From assembly GCA_046704385.1 (NCBI GenBank), contig JBJKSB010000050.1:6418-70417 (forward strand): 64,000 nt of DNA, read 5' to 3'. This DNA comes from GH45 sp046704385 (GTDB lineage: Bacteria > Bacteroidota > Bacteroidia > Bacteroidales > SZUA-534). The notes under the pieces are model-generated. The model was not told the DNA's origin. It saw nothing but the letters and a program-made list of their open reading frames with translations, and did not search any database. This document shows positions 26,734-35,491 of this stretch, in pieces. Within the stretch, counting starts at the first letter, position 1, and the number at the start of each line of letters is the position of its first letter. A program made the position numbers and the translations under genes.

Positions 26734-29316
26734 ATGAATAGGTTGTTTTTCCTGCTTTTTATTTTCTTTCAAATTTCACTTTTTCAACCATTATTTGCGG
26801 ATACTTTAATAGAATCAAGGGAAGACAGTCTGTTAAATAACCTGGTAAATGAAAAAGATGTAAAGGAACAGATAAATAATTATCTGGCTATAATTAATTT
26901 TTACCAGAATAACAATATTGAAAAGTCAATTGAATTATGCGACCAGGCTATTAATTTTTGTGACCATCAGGGTTTTAAAAAGCAAAAATCAGAATTCAAA
27001 ATTGAAAAAGCCAGGGGTTATGTATTATCGGGCTCCTTTGCAGAAAGCTCACATTTAATTACAGAACTTGAACATGACCTCGCAAAAATTAATGACGATA
27101 AACTCCAGGGCGAGTTATTTTTGTTAAAGAATCTGGCTTACATTAACCTTGGCGAATTTTCCAGGGCCATGGATAATGCGCTTAATTCCATAATTTATTT
27201 TAAAAAAGTTAATGATGTTGACGGTTTGGCTGAAGCATACAATCATATAGGTATTATTTACGATTATACCAACAATTATCATAAAGCATTAGAGAATTAT
27301 TTAAAAAGTAAAGAATATGCCACAGTTCACAACAACCTCAATTTGCTCACAAAACTTGACAACAACATTGGTATTATATACGATAAACTGAACGATACTG
27401 AAAAAGCTTTAAGTTACTATTATAAAGCCCTTGAGAATAACAATACCATTGGTAATCTGTCAGGAGTTTCAACGTCTTTTAACAACATAGCCTCGTTGCT
27501 TACGGAAGCAAAAAGGTACGATGAGGCCCTGACTTATTATAAAAAAGCGCTTGATATTAGTCTGAATATAAAGAATCAGCAATCTATTGCACTTTTAAAA
27601 TATAACTTGGGTGAACTTTATTATAAAATGAAAGATTATAATAAAGCTGAAAAATTAATTGACGAAAGTAACCAGTTTTATATAAAGGCAAATGATTCAC
27701 ATAACTTGTCAGAAAATTATAAGCTCCTGGCACAGTTACACATGGATAAACATGATTATAATAAGGCAAAGGGATTGCTGATGAAAACCCTTAGCCTGAC
27801 CAAACAAACCGGAGTTATTCTGCTCCAGGAGAATACCTTATCAAAATTAGGTGAAATTTATGCCATACAGGGTAATTATGAGATGGCCTTCAAATACCTG
27901 CACAAAGCCAATATTTTAGCCGATAGTTTACAGGAATCCAACAAAACTGAAGAATTAAAATATTCCGATTTTCAAATTGAATTCCAAAACCAGTCCGATA
28001 AGTTTGAAAATGACCTCAAACGAAATGAGGAATTGCACAAAAAAGAGCTGCAAAAACAAAAAAATGAAAAGTACGCCACTGGATTAATGCTGGCCCTGAT
28101 AATAATTGTTGCTTTAATGCTATACCGTAGTTTTTCCAAATCGAGTCGGATTAACAAGAAATTGTTAGCTAAAAACCGGGAAGTGGAAGACCAGAAAGAG
28201 CTTATTGAGATATCGAATATTGAATTGCGCGAACAATACACCTTTACTGAAACCCTGTTGAATACCATTCCAAACCCGGTATTTTATACTGACCGCAACA
28301 GCCATTTGTTGGGATGTAATAAAGCATTTGAAGAAATTACCGGGAAATTCCTCGATGAATTTATTGGCGTAAGTATTAATACATTGGAGTTGAATTTTGA
28401 TATTTCATGCGATGCTGCCCAAATTTTTGGTGATTCTGAAAAAAAACTTATCAGGAATGAAGGGACATTGACCTTTGCAGATGGTTCAGAGCATGACGTT
28501 ATATGCTATCGTAAAGGTATAATTGATTCAACCGAAAAACTTATGGGGGTATTGGGTATCATCATTGATATTACTGATATCCGCGAAGCCGAACGTAAAC
28601 TTAAGCATTCGCAAACCCAATTAAAGGAAGCTATTAACGCAAAGGACAAATTCTTTAATATAATGGCTCATGATCTTAAAAATCCATTTAATGCTGTACT
28701 TGGATTGACATCGTTAATTTCAAAAAATTTTGACAAACATTCTGAGCAGGAGCTAAAAGAATATATTGATGCTATATATCAAAGCTCCAATCAAATATAC
28801 AGCCTGCTCGAAAACCTGTTGGAGTGGGCCCGGGCTCAATCAGGATCCATAGAGAAAAATCCCACTCATTTCCTTGTAAATGAGGTCATTCAAAATTGTA
28901 TTAACCTGTTCAATCACAGCCTGGATCAAAAAAAACTATCCGTATCGGTCGATATACAAAAAGAATTTGAAGTGGTTGCCGATAAAAATATGATTATGAC
29001 GGTTTTAAGAAACCTGCTTTCGAATGCCATTAAATATACCGATTCCAGTGGTTATATTGCTATTCATGCCAGCCAGGAAGAAAAATATATAAAAATATCG
29101 GTAATAGACAGCGGAGTGGGTATTATGCCTGATAACCTCGATCGTCTGTTTAAAATTGATCAGCCTGTTTCAACTCCCGGAATTGGTCAGGAAAAAGGTA
29201 CAGGATTGGGATTAATTATCAGTCAGGAGTTTGTAAAACAAAACGGCGGAAAAATTGAGGTTTCCAGTAAACCTGGCAAAGGCTCAACATTCTCTTTCAC
29301 TGTCCCATTGGAATAA
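26734..29316 (+). CDS. TPR-PAS sensor histidine kinase
   Basis: 860 residues from ATG 26734, which begins a good signal peptide (MNRLFFLLFIFFQISLF); the longer TTG start at 26701 overlaps a promoter element. The periplasmic part carries about seven tetratricopeptide repeats (AEAYNHIGIIYDYTNNYHKA and others). A membrane helix (about 445-465) and coiled coil lead to a PAS domain (about 510-630), HisKA with FFNIMAHDLKNPFNA (phosphoacceptor His) and HATPase_c with NLLSNAIKYT, DSGVGI and GTGLGL. All catalytic boxes look intact. There is no receiver and no adjacent regulator, so this is an orphan kinase. TPR sensors of this type in Bacteroidota are thought to sense protein or envelope signals. Confidence 0.92.
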   Translation: MNRLFFLLFIFFQISLFQPLFADTLIESREDSLLNNLVNEKDVKEQINNYLAIINFYQNNNIEKSIELCDQAINFCDHQGFKKQKSEFKIEKARGYVLSGSFAESSHLITELEHDLAKINDDKLQGELFLLKNLAYINLGEFSRAMDNALNSIIYFKKVNDVDGLAEAYNHIGIIYDYTNNYHKALENYLKSKEYATVHNNLNLLTKLDNNIGIIYDKLNDTEKALSYYYKALENNNTIGNLSGVSTSFNNIASLLTEAKRYDEALTYYKKALDISLNIKNQQSIALLKYNLGELYYKMKDYNKAEKLIDESNQFYIKANDSHNLSENYKLLAQLHMDKHDYNKAKGLLMKTLSLTKQTGVILLQENTLSKLGEIYAIQGNYEMAFKYLHKANILADSLQESNKTEELKYSDFQIEFQNQSDKFENDLKRNEELHKKELQKQKNEKYATGLMLALIIIVALMLYRSFSKSSRINKKLLAKNREVEDQKELIEISNIELREQYTFTETLLNTIPNPVFYTDRNSHLLGCNKAFEEITGKFLDEFIGVSINTLELNFDISCDAAQIFGDSEKKLIRNEGTLTFADGSEHDVICYRKGIIDSTEKLMGVLGIIIDITDIREAERKLKHSQTQLKEAINAKDKFFNIMAHDLKNPFNAVLGLTSLISKNFDKHSEQELKEYIDAIYQSSNQIYSLLENLLEWARAQSGSIEKNPTHFLVNEVIQNCINLFNHSLDQKKLSVSVDIQKEFEVVADKNMIMTVLRNLLSNAIKYTDSSGYIAIHASQEEKYIKISVIDSGVGIMPDNLDRLFKIDQPVSTPGIGQEKGTGLGLIISQEFVKQNGGKIEVSSKPGKGSTFSFTVPLE

Positions 29317-29351
29317 GCTTAACATCCTTACATTAAATCGAACACAGGTTT

Positions 29352-30305
29352 TTATTTCGTCAGGTTCCAGATTGTAAACCACAACGGTATGGTAATCAAA
29401 CAAAACGAATAGGCTATAAACATTAAACTACCAACATTCTGAACATCGCCCCCATATTTTTTAACTTGAATTACCAATTGCGATGCCGGGGCAACAGATG
29501 CCTGGATAACCAGCAAATCAGCAATTAATGGATAGTGTGCAGCAACATTTAGTTTCCACAAAATGAAGATAGTCAAAGCAGGCAAAATCAATAATTTGGT
29601 CGATAATACTTTAATGATATCAATAAAAGGAGGAGTTTTTCTTAAAGCTATACCACCAACTGTTGCACCCAGAATTAAAGTGGCAGAGGGAATCGCTGCC
29701 TGGCCCAGAAAATCAACCGGACGAAGTAACAAATCAGGAATAAAGCGGTTTAAACCGGTTAATACCGTAATGGTAGCCACAACAATAGCTATAAACGGTG
29801 GTGTAAGCATTGCCTTAAATGAAAACCGGGTTTGTGAATCGCTTGTCACCAAAAACTTGCCGACACTCCAAAGTGAAGGCATCACCCCCATCACAAACAG
29901 GAAGGTATAAGCTGCAAATTCATCAAAATGTTCTTTAAAAACCAATTGACCAATGGGCAAAACCATGTAATTGGCATTCATAAAAGCTGAAAGTGCAAGG
30001 TTGGCCCTTTTATCACGCAATTTTCGCAAATAAAACAACGAAGAAATGCCTAAGCCTGTTGCAAGCATTAGCAGGGCAATTAATGGAAGTACCCACCAAA
30101 ACCTGAATTCTTCTGGCTTAAAATAATTTACAATCTTGCTAAAAGTCAAACATGGTAATAAAACCATAACCGTAATATGCGAAAGGCTTTCGATGTGTTC
30201 GGTTTTTAAGACACCCCTACGTAGCAATATTCCGCTTGCCAAACCGATAATAAAAATGATAAATACGGCCTTAAAAATGGGAACAAAAAAGGTGAAAAAA
30301 TTCAT
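29352..30305 (-). CDS. AEC family transporter (auxin efflux carrier type)
   Basis: 317 residues with about ten membrane helices arranged as two five-helix halves, as in the AEC/bile-acid-sodium-symporter-like superfamily. Typical features are the polar break ANYMVLPIGQLVF (about 110-123) and VIQASVAPASQLVIQV (about 265-280). Bacterial members carry carboxylates such as malate or malonate, but substrate cannot be assigned. It is convergent with the TPR kinase gene and precedes nothing downstream on its strand. The start ATG is 15 bases after the S4 gene stop, so it is probably the last gene of the minus-strand run 31241-29352. Confidence 0.88.
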   Translation of the reverse strand: MNFFTFFVPIFKAVFIIFIIGLASGILLRRGVLKTEHIESLSHITVMVLLPCLTFSKIVNYFKPEEFRFWWVLPLIALLMLATGLGISSLFYLRKLRDKRANLALSAFMNANYMVLPIGQLVFKEHFDEFAAYTFLFVMGVMPSLWSVGKFLVTSDSQTRFSFKAMLTPPFIAIVVATITVLTGLNRFIPDLLLRPVDFLGQAAIPSATLILGATVGGIALRKTPPFIDIIKVLSTKLLILPALTIFILWKLNVAAHYPLIADLLVIQASVAPASQLVIQVKKYGGDVQNVGSLMFIAYSFCLITIPLWFTIWNLTK

Positions 30306-30320
30306 GATGAACTTTACTGA

Positions 30321-30542
30321 TTAGTTTATTTTTATTACTTCCCTTTCAAAAGTTACCTGATCGCCTTTTCGAATTTTTGCCCGTTTCCTGGTTTCAATTT
30401 TTCCGTTTAATTTAACCAGTCCTTGTACAATGCAATCATTAGCCATTGCACCACTATCACATACTCTTGTGGCTTTTAGTAATTTGTTCAGCTCAATATA
30501 ATCAGGTTCATTTAAACCAGTTTTCAGTTTAAACTCTATCAT
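30321..30542 (-). CDS. Small S4-domain RNA-binding protein (YbcJ/YaaA type)
   Basis: 73 residues from the ATG at 30542; the longer frame from 30572 lies within the nitroreductase gene and adds a non-family segment. The S4 fold is visible: YIELNKLLKATRVCDSGAMA, then NDCIVQGLVKLNGKIETRKR and KIRKGDQVTF. Such proteins bind structured RNA, probably rRNA. The start overlaps the nitroreductase stop region by 14 bases, indicating coupling. It is the second to last gene of a short minus-strand operon with tatA and the nitroreductase. Confidence 0.88.
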   Translation of the reverse strand: MIEFKLKTGLNEPDYIELNKLLKATRVCDSGAMANDCIVQGLVKLNGKIETRKRAKIRKGDQVTFEREVIKIN

Positions 30543-31056
30543 TTGGGTAGTTATTAATAAAAACAAAATCATTAACCGCTTTACGCTTTTTTACAGTGTT
30601 ATTTGGATTAGCCGGAAACCCAAGGGGTATTAGCGCAATAGGTACTTTGTTGGCCGGCAACGAAAAACTTTTTATTATCGACTCTACGTTAAAATGACAT
30701 ACCCAGCAGGTTGCCAGCCCTTTTTCAGTAGCTGCCAGTGTAAAATGATCGATAAAAATAGCTAAATCGATATCGCTGTGGTTTTTACCGTCGTAGCGTA
30801 CCCATGCATTATCAACATCTGCTAAAGCAATAATAATAACAGGAGCCGATTGCAACCAAAAACCCCGGTAGCTTTGATGTACTCTTGTTAATTGGTCTTT
30901 CTGAGTTACCACAATAAATTCCCAGGGTTGGTAATTAGCTGCAGAAGGCGCAAAACGGCAGGTTTCGAAAAGTTCGTTAATAAGTTCGTCAGGAACTTCT
31001 TTTGGCAGGTAATCACGGCACGAAAACCTTTCAAGCACCAGATTTTTAAACTGCAT
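30529..31056 (-). CDS. Nitroreductase family FMN oxidoreductase
   Basis: 175 residues, a compact nitroreductase. The FMN-binding opening RFSCRDYLPKEVPDELINEL, FAPSAANYQPWEFIVV (about 37-52), the DHFTLAATEKGLATCWVCHF segment and the C-terminal IPLGFPAN are all family features. Members use FMN and NAD(P)H to reduce nitro compounds, quinones or enones in the cytoplasm, working as homodimers. The specific substrate is unknown. The gene starts two bases after the tatA stop and overlaps the S4 gene, a tight operon. Confidence 0.92.
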   Translation of the reverse strand: MQFKNLVLERFSCRDYLPKEVPDELINELFETCRFAPSAANYQPWEFIVVTQKDQLTRVHQSYRGFWLQSAPVIIIALADVDNAWVRYDGKNHSDIDLAIFIDHFTLAATEKGLATCWVCHFNVESIIKSFSLPANKVPIALIPLGFPANPNNTVKKRKAVNDFVFINNYPNDRV

Positions 31057-31058
31057 AA

Positions 31059-31241
31059 CTACAAATTAGTATCAATTTTGTCATCATCTTTCTGAGTATT
31101 TTTAAACTCCTTAATACCTTTGCCTATACCCTTCATCAACTCAGGAATTTTTCGTCCTCCAAACAGAATTATCACAATCAATACAATAAGTAGTATTTCA
31201 GTAGCTCCAAGAAATCCAAGAAAAATGGTAGATGTTATCAT
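31059..31241 (-). CDS. tatA: Sec-independent translocase protein TatA/E (without adjacent tatC)
   Basis: 60 residues: a short periplasmic start, one membrane helix (TEILLIVLIVIILFGGRKIP) and an amphipathic helix LMKGIGKGIKEFKN, the standard TatA form with the FGGRKIPEL hinge. It forms the pore element of the twin-arginine pathway. A second tatA lies beside tatC at 39308; the two proteins share GRKIPELMKG and GKGIKEFKN. This copy leads the nitroreductase-S4-AEC run. Confidence 0.93.
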   Translation of the reverse strand: MITSTIFLGFLGATEILLIVLIVIILFGGRKIPELMKGIGKGIKEFKNTQKDDDKIDTNL

Positions 31242-31305
31242 AACTTATTTGTTTTAGAAAACCAAAGTTATAAAACTGTTTGAATATATTTTTATGAAAT
31301 CAGAC

Positions 31306-31542
31306 TTATTGAGATTTTCGTTCAAGACGGGCAAGCTCATCTCTGTCAAAAAGCGTGGGATAATCATCCTCAAAATCTTTTATTACCCTGGTAAACAGGG
31401 CTTCACGAATAACCTTTGATTTATTGATGATTTTGTGCTTTTTACAATACCGGTTCAGGGCATCCATTTCGAAATCGTTAAGCAAAATCTGGTGCTTGTG
31501 CTTACGGCGTAGCGTGCGGTATTGCTGCGAGTTTAATGACAT
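31306..31542 (-). CDS. Small ribbon-helix-helix-like protein
   Basis: 78 residues, basic and Lys/Arg-rich. A possible ribbon-helix-helix fold: strand HQILLNDFE, helix MDALNRYCKKHKI, turn, helix NKSKVIREALFTRVI. Arc/MetJ-type proteins of this fold bind DNA as dimers, and they include many antitoxins; no toxin gene is adjacent. The protein seems a conserved small Bacteroidales type rather than a named family. Transcribed separately from the tatA run, 64 bases upstream of it. Confidence 0.6.
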   Translation of the reverse strand: MSLNSQQYRTLRRKHKHQILLNDFEMDALNRYCKKHKIINKSKVIREALFTRVIKDFEDDYPTLFDRDELARLERKSQ

Positions 31543-31676
31543 TTAACTTTATTTTTGACAAAATTAGGTCTTTTAACCGGTTATAGCCTAACAATTATGA
31601 GGTAAGTAATTAACAGAATATTGTTAATTATCAACACGTGGAGCAATCGAACAATGATATTTTTATTAAGATTAAT

Positions 31677-33050
31677 TTACTGATACAACACATCTTTCAA
31701 TTTAGGCATAAAATTCTTTGTCAAATAATCCGAGAGATTGTTGTAGGCATCAAGCCCGGCATCGTTCAGGTTTAATTGTACACCGGTGATATTTACAACC
31801 GGTCTTGAAAAAACAAGCTCCCCATTGGTATTTAAAACTTTTATTTCGGCGTTTAAAATGGCATAAAACATCTTCCCTTCTACTTTTTGTTGATTGGTAT
31901 TGGATGAAATATTAATGGTAAAATCAGCATCCGGTTTTGAATATACTACCGGAAATCCATTATTAGCAAGCAATTGTTCCATTTTGCCTTTTAAAATTTT
32001 AGGATTCATAGCCACATTAAAGTTTAATTCTGATGATTCAACAAAAAACTTCGGGTCCTTCAAGCGTATTAATATGCGGGCCGAAGGCATATCCATTTTT
32101 CGGATTAATTTTCTGATAAGCGGATCGCTGGCACAAAATGAGGCCACCTCGTTAGCATCCATTTGTGCTATTAAATAGCCAGTACTTTTCGTAGTATTAA
32201 CCGGTTGCAATTCGTAGCTGGCTTCACCTAAAATATTAGTTTCGCATTTATTATTATGCAAGGGTTTCGACCCGAGTGAAAAAATCACCGGAATTCCCTG
32301 AAGGGGAACACCATCTGCTGTTTTAAATGTAAAAACCAGTTGGCCCAAAGGAATGCTTTGTCCTTTGGTTACCTCAATTTCATTAGCCTTCGGACTAATT
32401 ATTATATTGTTCATGGTTGTAATTAAACCATTATACAACTCATTCCCGAGATCGATAGTTTTTCCATTCAGTTCACACTCCAGCGATTCCGATAAATAGG
32501 GCAAAACTACTTCCAAACCCTTTGTCAGATTGAAAATGGCATCATAATATTTTTTTGACCCGATTAATTGCCCGGCTTTTTTAATCAAATCGAGCCCTTT
32601 CGCAACCGCCACCTGCTTACGCTGCTCTTTTATCGATTTATATTTTTCAATAGATAATTTATATAAAACATAATAATGCGTAGGCGATTCATAAGTATTC
32701 ACCACCTCGTATCCTTCAATATTTTCATTGGCGTACGATTTGGTGAGCGATACAAAATCTTCGGCAAATCCTTTATCACTCTCAAAACGGTTCAGTACAC
32801 TTTGTGTCGAAATGTTTACAGAAATTTCACTTACCAAATCGGCCAGGGCTTTATTTTTAGCAGTTACCTGGTAATCAGTAGTGTTCGGGGTTCGTTGGGC
32901 TGATCCCAAACCTACATAATAACCCGGAATCATTGGTTTTTCTTTTACCCATCCGGGCAACGATTCAACCTCAGTTGCCTTTTTTGAGCTTCCGCAACCC
33001 ATTAATAAAATCAATAATATTAGCAGAGCTACCTTATTTTTCCGGATCAT
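31677..33050 (-). CDS. LPP20-like lipoprotein
   Basis: 457 residues from the ATG at 33050 (MIRKNKVALLILLILLMGC); a start at 33059 is also open. Lipobox LMGC gives a lipidated Cys near 20. The next 150 residues match the LPP20 fold (WVKEKPMIPGYYVGLGSAQ, then VTAKNKALADLVSEISVNIS with a conserved helix, and HYYVLYKLS). The C-terminal part (about 250-455) is beta-rich and unassigned. It overlaps the preceding TPR lipoprotein gene by 17 bases, so the two are cotranscribed and probably form one envelope complex, function unknown. Confidence 0.82.
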   Translation of the reverse strand: MIRKNKVALLILLILLMGCGSSKKATEVESLPGWVKEKPMIPGYYVGLGSAQRTPNTTDYQVTAKNKALADLVSEISVNISTQSVLNRFESDKGFAEDFVSLTKSYANENIEGYEVVNTYESPTHYYVLYKLSIEKYKSIKEQRKQVAVAKGLDLIKKAGQLIGSKKYYDAIFNLTKGLEVVLPYLSESLECELNGKTIDLGNELYNGLITTMNNIIISPKANEIEVTKGQSIPLGQLVFTFKTADGVPLQGIPVIFSLGSKPLHNNKCETNILGEASYELQPVNTTKSTGYLIAQMDANEVASFCASDPLIRKLIRKMDMPSARILIRLKDPKFFVESSELNFNVAMNPKILKGKMEQLLANNGFPVVYSKPDADFTINISSNTNQQKVEGKMFYAILNAEIKVLNTNGELVFSRPVVNITGVQLNLNDAGLDAYNNLSDYLTKNFMPKLKDVLYQ

Positions 33051-34416
33051 AATCAACAATTTTTGAAGTGGCTTTTTTAGCTATATCAGAATTTAATTCA
33101 CGTTGTAAAACATCAGTACTTTTAATGGATTGGCTTGCATTTAGCAAACGCCGCAATTCCCGATTATCCGAACTATTATCTTTTACCACATCCTCAGGCA
33201 AATCCTTTTTCATGTCTTTCCAGTATCCCGGAACCAGGTTTTTCTTATCCCCCTGGTATCTTGCATAATGAATTTGGTCTGAAGCATCCATATTAACAAT
33301 ATTAGATAATAAAACCTCAGAGGTTTCCGCCGAAACAAGCTTGTATTGAAACCGGCAACTAACCTTATTTTCCTGGGTAAATTCAAAGTACTTTGTTTTA
33401 TGATACTTATACTCTTCCTTTTTTTGCCCATCTTTTTCCACCGATTTGGTTTCCTTAATATACCCGCGCTTTTCTGTCCTGGCCAAATTTCCTTTATGGA
33501 CAGTATAGGAAAGTACGTCTCCCATCAGAAATGCCTTAACACCTAACATTTTACCGGCTTTTGAACTTACATTCGGGTCAACTTTTCCTTCAAGGGTAAG
33601 CATCTGTTCTTCGGTAATCCTGTCCTGGCTTCCGCGATCAATAATTTTGATAAACAGGGAATTTTTATTGGTAATATCCTTTTCAATCAGGCTTTGCAAC
33701 TGCTTGTTAATGTCCATTTGGTTTGTATGATTCTTAAAATCGACAAGGGCAATAGTAAACAATGCATTTTTAAGTGCCTGATCCATTAGCTCCTTACTAT
33801 CTTTATAATCCGACAGGTTATCGTTAATCTTCTTAAATTCAAAATATGCTGAGCGGTTTTTATCCTGACGCATGTACTCATTCCCTTTACGGTAAATAGG
33901 TTCGTAATGAGCCTTTTGTTTTAATTCATCCACATCTCCATAATTAGGATCAATAGCCGTAATTTCATTAAAAACTTGTTCGGCTTTTTTAAACTCCTCG
34001 TCTTGTAACAACAAATAAGCTTCATTGTAAATCTTTTCAAGGTAAACATTCTTCATCTCCTCATATGGGGCCTTATATTCCTGTGAAAATGTCAGCTCAA
34101 TGCCCACCTGCTGAATTTTCTTGTAATAAGCTTCGGCATCGCGGTATGAGGTAACCGCCTCTTTTGCCATATCTGCCTTATAATTGTTCATAAACCCGTC
34201 CAGCTTTTTATCGAGCGTAAGCTGTCCGTTTTTTTTCATACCAATGGCCGCGTCCACATTGTTTTGATTGCGCAATAATGACTCATAGTACATATCGGCA
34301 GCCTTTTCATAATACCCGGCCTGCTCAAATTCAAAACCTTTTTTAGCATATCGCTTTGAAGCACAACCCCATAGGAGAATTCCGGCAAGTAAAAAAAGTA
34401 TAATTTTTCGATACAT
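33034..34416 (-). CDS. TPR-containing lipoprotein with CsgG-like segment
   Basis: 460 residues; lipobox LLWGCASKR places the lipid Cys near 18. TPR-like helices occupy about 20-215 (FEFEQAGYYEKAADMYYESL, EEFKKAEQVFNEITAIDPNY). From about 220, IALVDFKNHTNQMDINKQLQ and later KMLGVKAFLMGDVLSYTV resemble the alpha/beta core of CsgG-type proteins; the rest is unassigned. It may help build an outer-membrane complex with the LPP20-like lipoprotein encoded next. The pair is on the minus strand in front of the divergent HAD phosphatase. No exported substrate gene is adjacent. Confidence 0.75.
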   Translation of the reverse strand: MYRKIILFLLAGILLWGCASKRYAKKGFEFEQAGYYEKAADMYYESLLRNQNNVDAAIGMKKNGQLTLDKKLDGFMNNYKADMAKEAVTSYRDAEAYYKKIQQVGIELTFSQEYKAPYEEMKNVYLEKIYNEAYLLLQDEEFKKAEQVFNEITAIDPNYGDVDELKQKAHYEPIYRKGNEYMRQDKNRSAYFEFKKINDNLSDYKDSKELMDQALKNALFTIALVDFKNHTNQMDINKQLQSLIEKDITNKNSLFIKIIDRGSQDRITEEQMLTLEGKVDPNVSSKAGKMLGVKAFLMGDVLSYTVHKGNLARTEKRGYIKETKSVEKDGQKKEEYKYHKTKYFEFTQENKVSCRFQYKLVSAETSEVLLSNIVNMDASDQIHYARYQGDKKNLVPGYWKDMKKDLPEDVVKDNSSDNRELRRLLNASQSIKSTDVLQRELNSDIAKKATSKIVDYDPEK

Positions 34417-34597
34417 GAACCAACGTTTAAATTAATATTTGGTGGAAACACCGCCTTAAAAATAATGAAAATTGTTAAAGGTGGCCAATTGCAAGTTGAT
34501 TCCTTATAAATTGTTCCGGTTTAAATGGCGAAAATAAGTAAGAATCCCTCTAAACATTTTTAAATTACCTGTACCTTTAGAACATAAAACAAACTGA

Positions 34598-35422
34598 ATG
34601 AGCAATCGATCAACAATTATAGCTTTCGATATCGACGGGACTTTACTTAATGATAACAGGCAGATCAGTAATGAAAACCTTGAAGCCCTGAAATTATTTG
34701 ATAATAGAAACACAATTCGGATTGCTGCCACAGGAAGAAATTTTTATTCTGTGAAAAGGGTTTTGCCACCCGATTTTCCGATTGAATACCTGGTATTTTC
34801 GTCGGGAGCCGGAATAATGGATTGGAAAACCAAAGAAATACTGTACTCCAGACTGCTTGATGAATCTCAAATAAAAATAATTACAGACACCATTTTACCT
34901 TATAAACTTAATTTTACACTGCACCTCGCGATTCCAAACAACCACCATATATTGCTTTACGACCGACATTCAGAACCCGATGACCTGATTGCATACACCT
35001 CGTTTTATAAAAAATTTGCGCAACCTTTAAATCCGAAAAAATTGCCCAAAAAAGCCACACAGGTTATTGTTCTGCTAAATTCACATGTACACCTTTTCAA
35101 CCAGTTTACACAAAAGCTTAAACCTTTAAAGACAGTATTGACTACCTCTCCCATCAATCATAAATCGATGTGGATGGAAATTTTTAATCCTGAAGTTTCC
35201 AAAAGCAACGGAATAAGCTGGATTATTAAACACAAAAATATTACAGCACCTTTTATTGTAGCCATTGGCAACGATTATAATGATCTTGATTTATTGAATT
35301 TTGCCGATAAAAGTTTTGTTGTAAGCAATGCCCCTGATGAACTTCAGAAAAAGTTTACCGTAACAAAATCGAACAACGAAAATGGTCTTGCCGAAGCCAT
35401 AAAAATTATATTGCATTCTTGA
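34598..35422 (+). CDS. Cof-type HAD-superfamily hydrolase
   Basis: 274 residues. Motif I FDIDGTLLND (nucleophile and acid Asp), motif II AATGRN, motif III Lys in KSNGISWI and motif IV IGNDYNDLDLL are all present, with a C2B-type cap between I and III. Family members dephosphorylate sugar phosphates, FMN or pyridoxal phosphate; the substrate is not deducible. It is followed 69 bases later by the Rel gene on the same strand, with a separate promoter-like element between. Confidence 0.92.
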   Translation: MSNRSTIIAFDIDGTLLNDNRQISNENLEALKLFDNRNTIRIAATGRNFYSVKRVLPPDFPIEYLVFSSGAGIMDWKTKEILYSRLLDESQIKIITDTILPYKLNFTLHLAIPNNHHILLYDRHSEPDDLIAYTSFYKKFAQPLNPKKLPKKATQVIVLLNSHVHLFNQFTQKLKPLKTVLTTSPINHKSMWMEIFNPEVSKSNGISWIIKHKNITAPFIVAIGNDYNDLDLLNFADKSFVVSNAPDELQKKFTVTKSNNENGLAEAIKIILHS

Positions 35423-35464
35423 CGGAATACAGTCAAATCCTGTTTAAAATCACAATGGATTTTC

Positions 35465-35472
35465 TATTTTTG
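35465..35472 (+). promoter_or_regulatory. -7 element (TATTTTTG) before the Rel/SpoT gene
   Basis: TATTTTTG fits TAnnTTTG and lies 19 bases before the ATG at 35492. The -33 region has only the weak TGTTTA. It suggests that the Rel gene has its own promoter after the HAD gene. Confidence 0.4.
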
Positions 35473-35491
35473 TGATATAATTAATTCATTC

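Noticed and set aside
31306..31542. Antitoxin of a toxin-antitoxin pair
   Set aside because: The ribbon-helix-helix-like protein has no toxin gene on either side; the 134-base gap to the lipoprotein gene encodes nothing.
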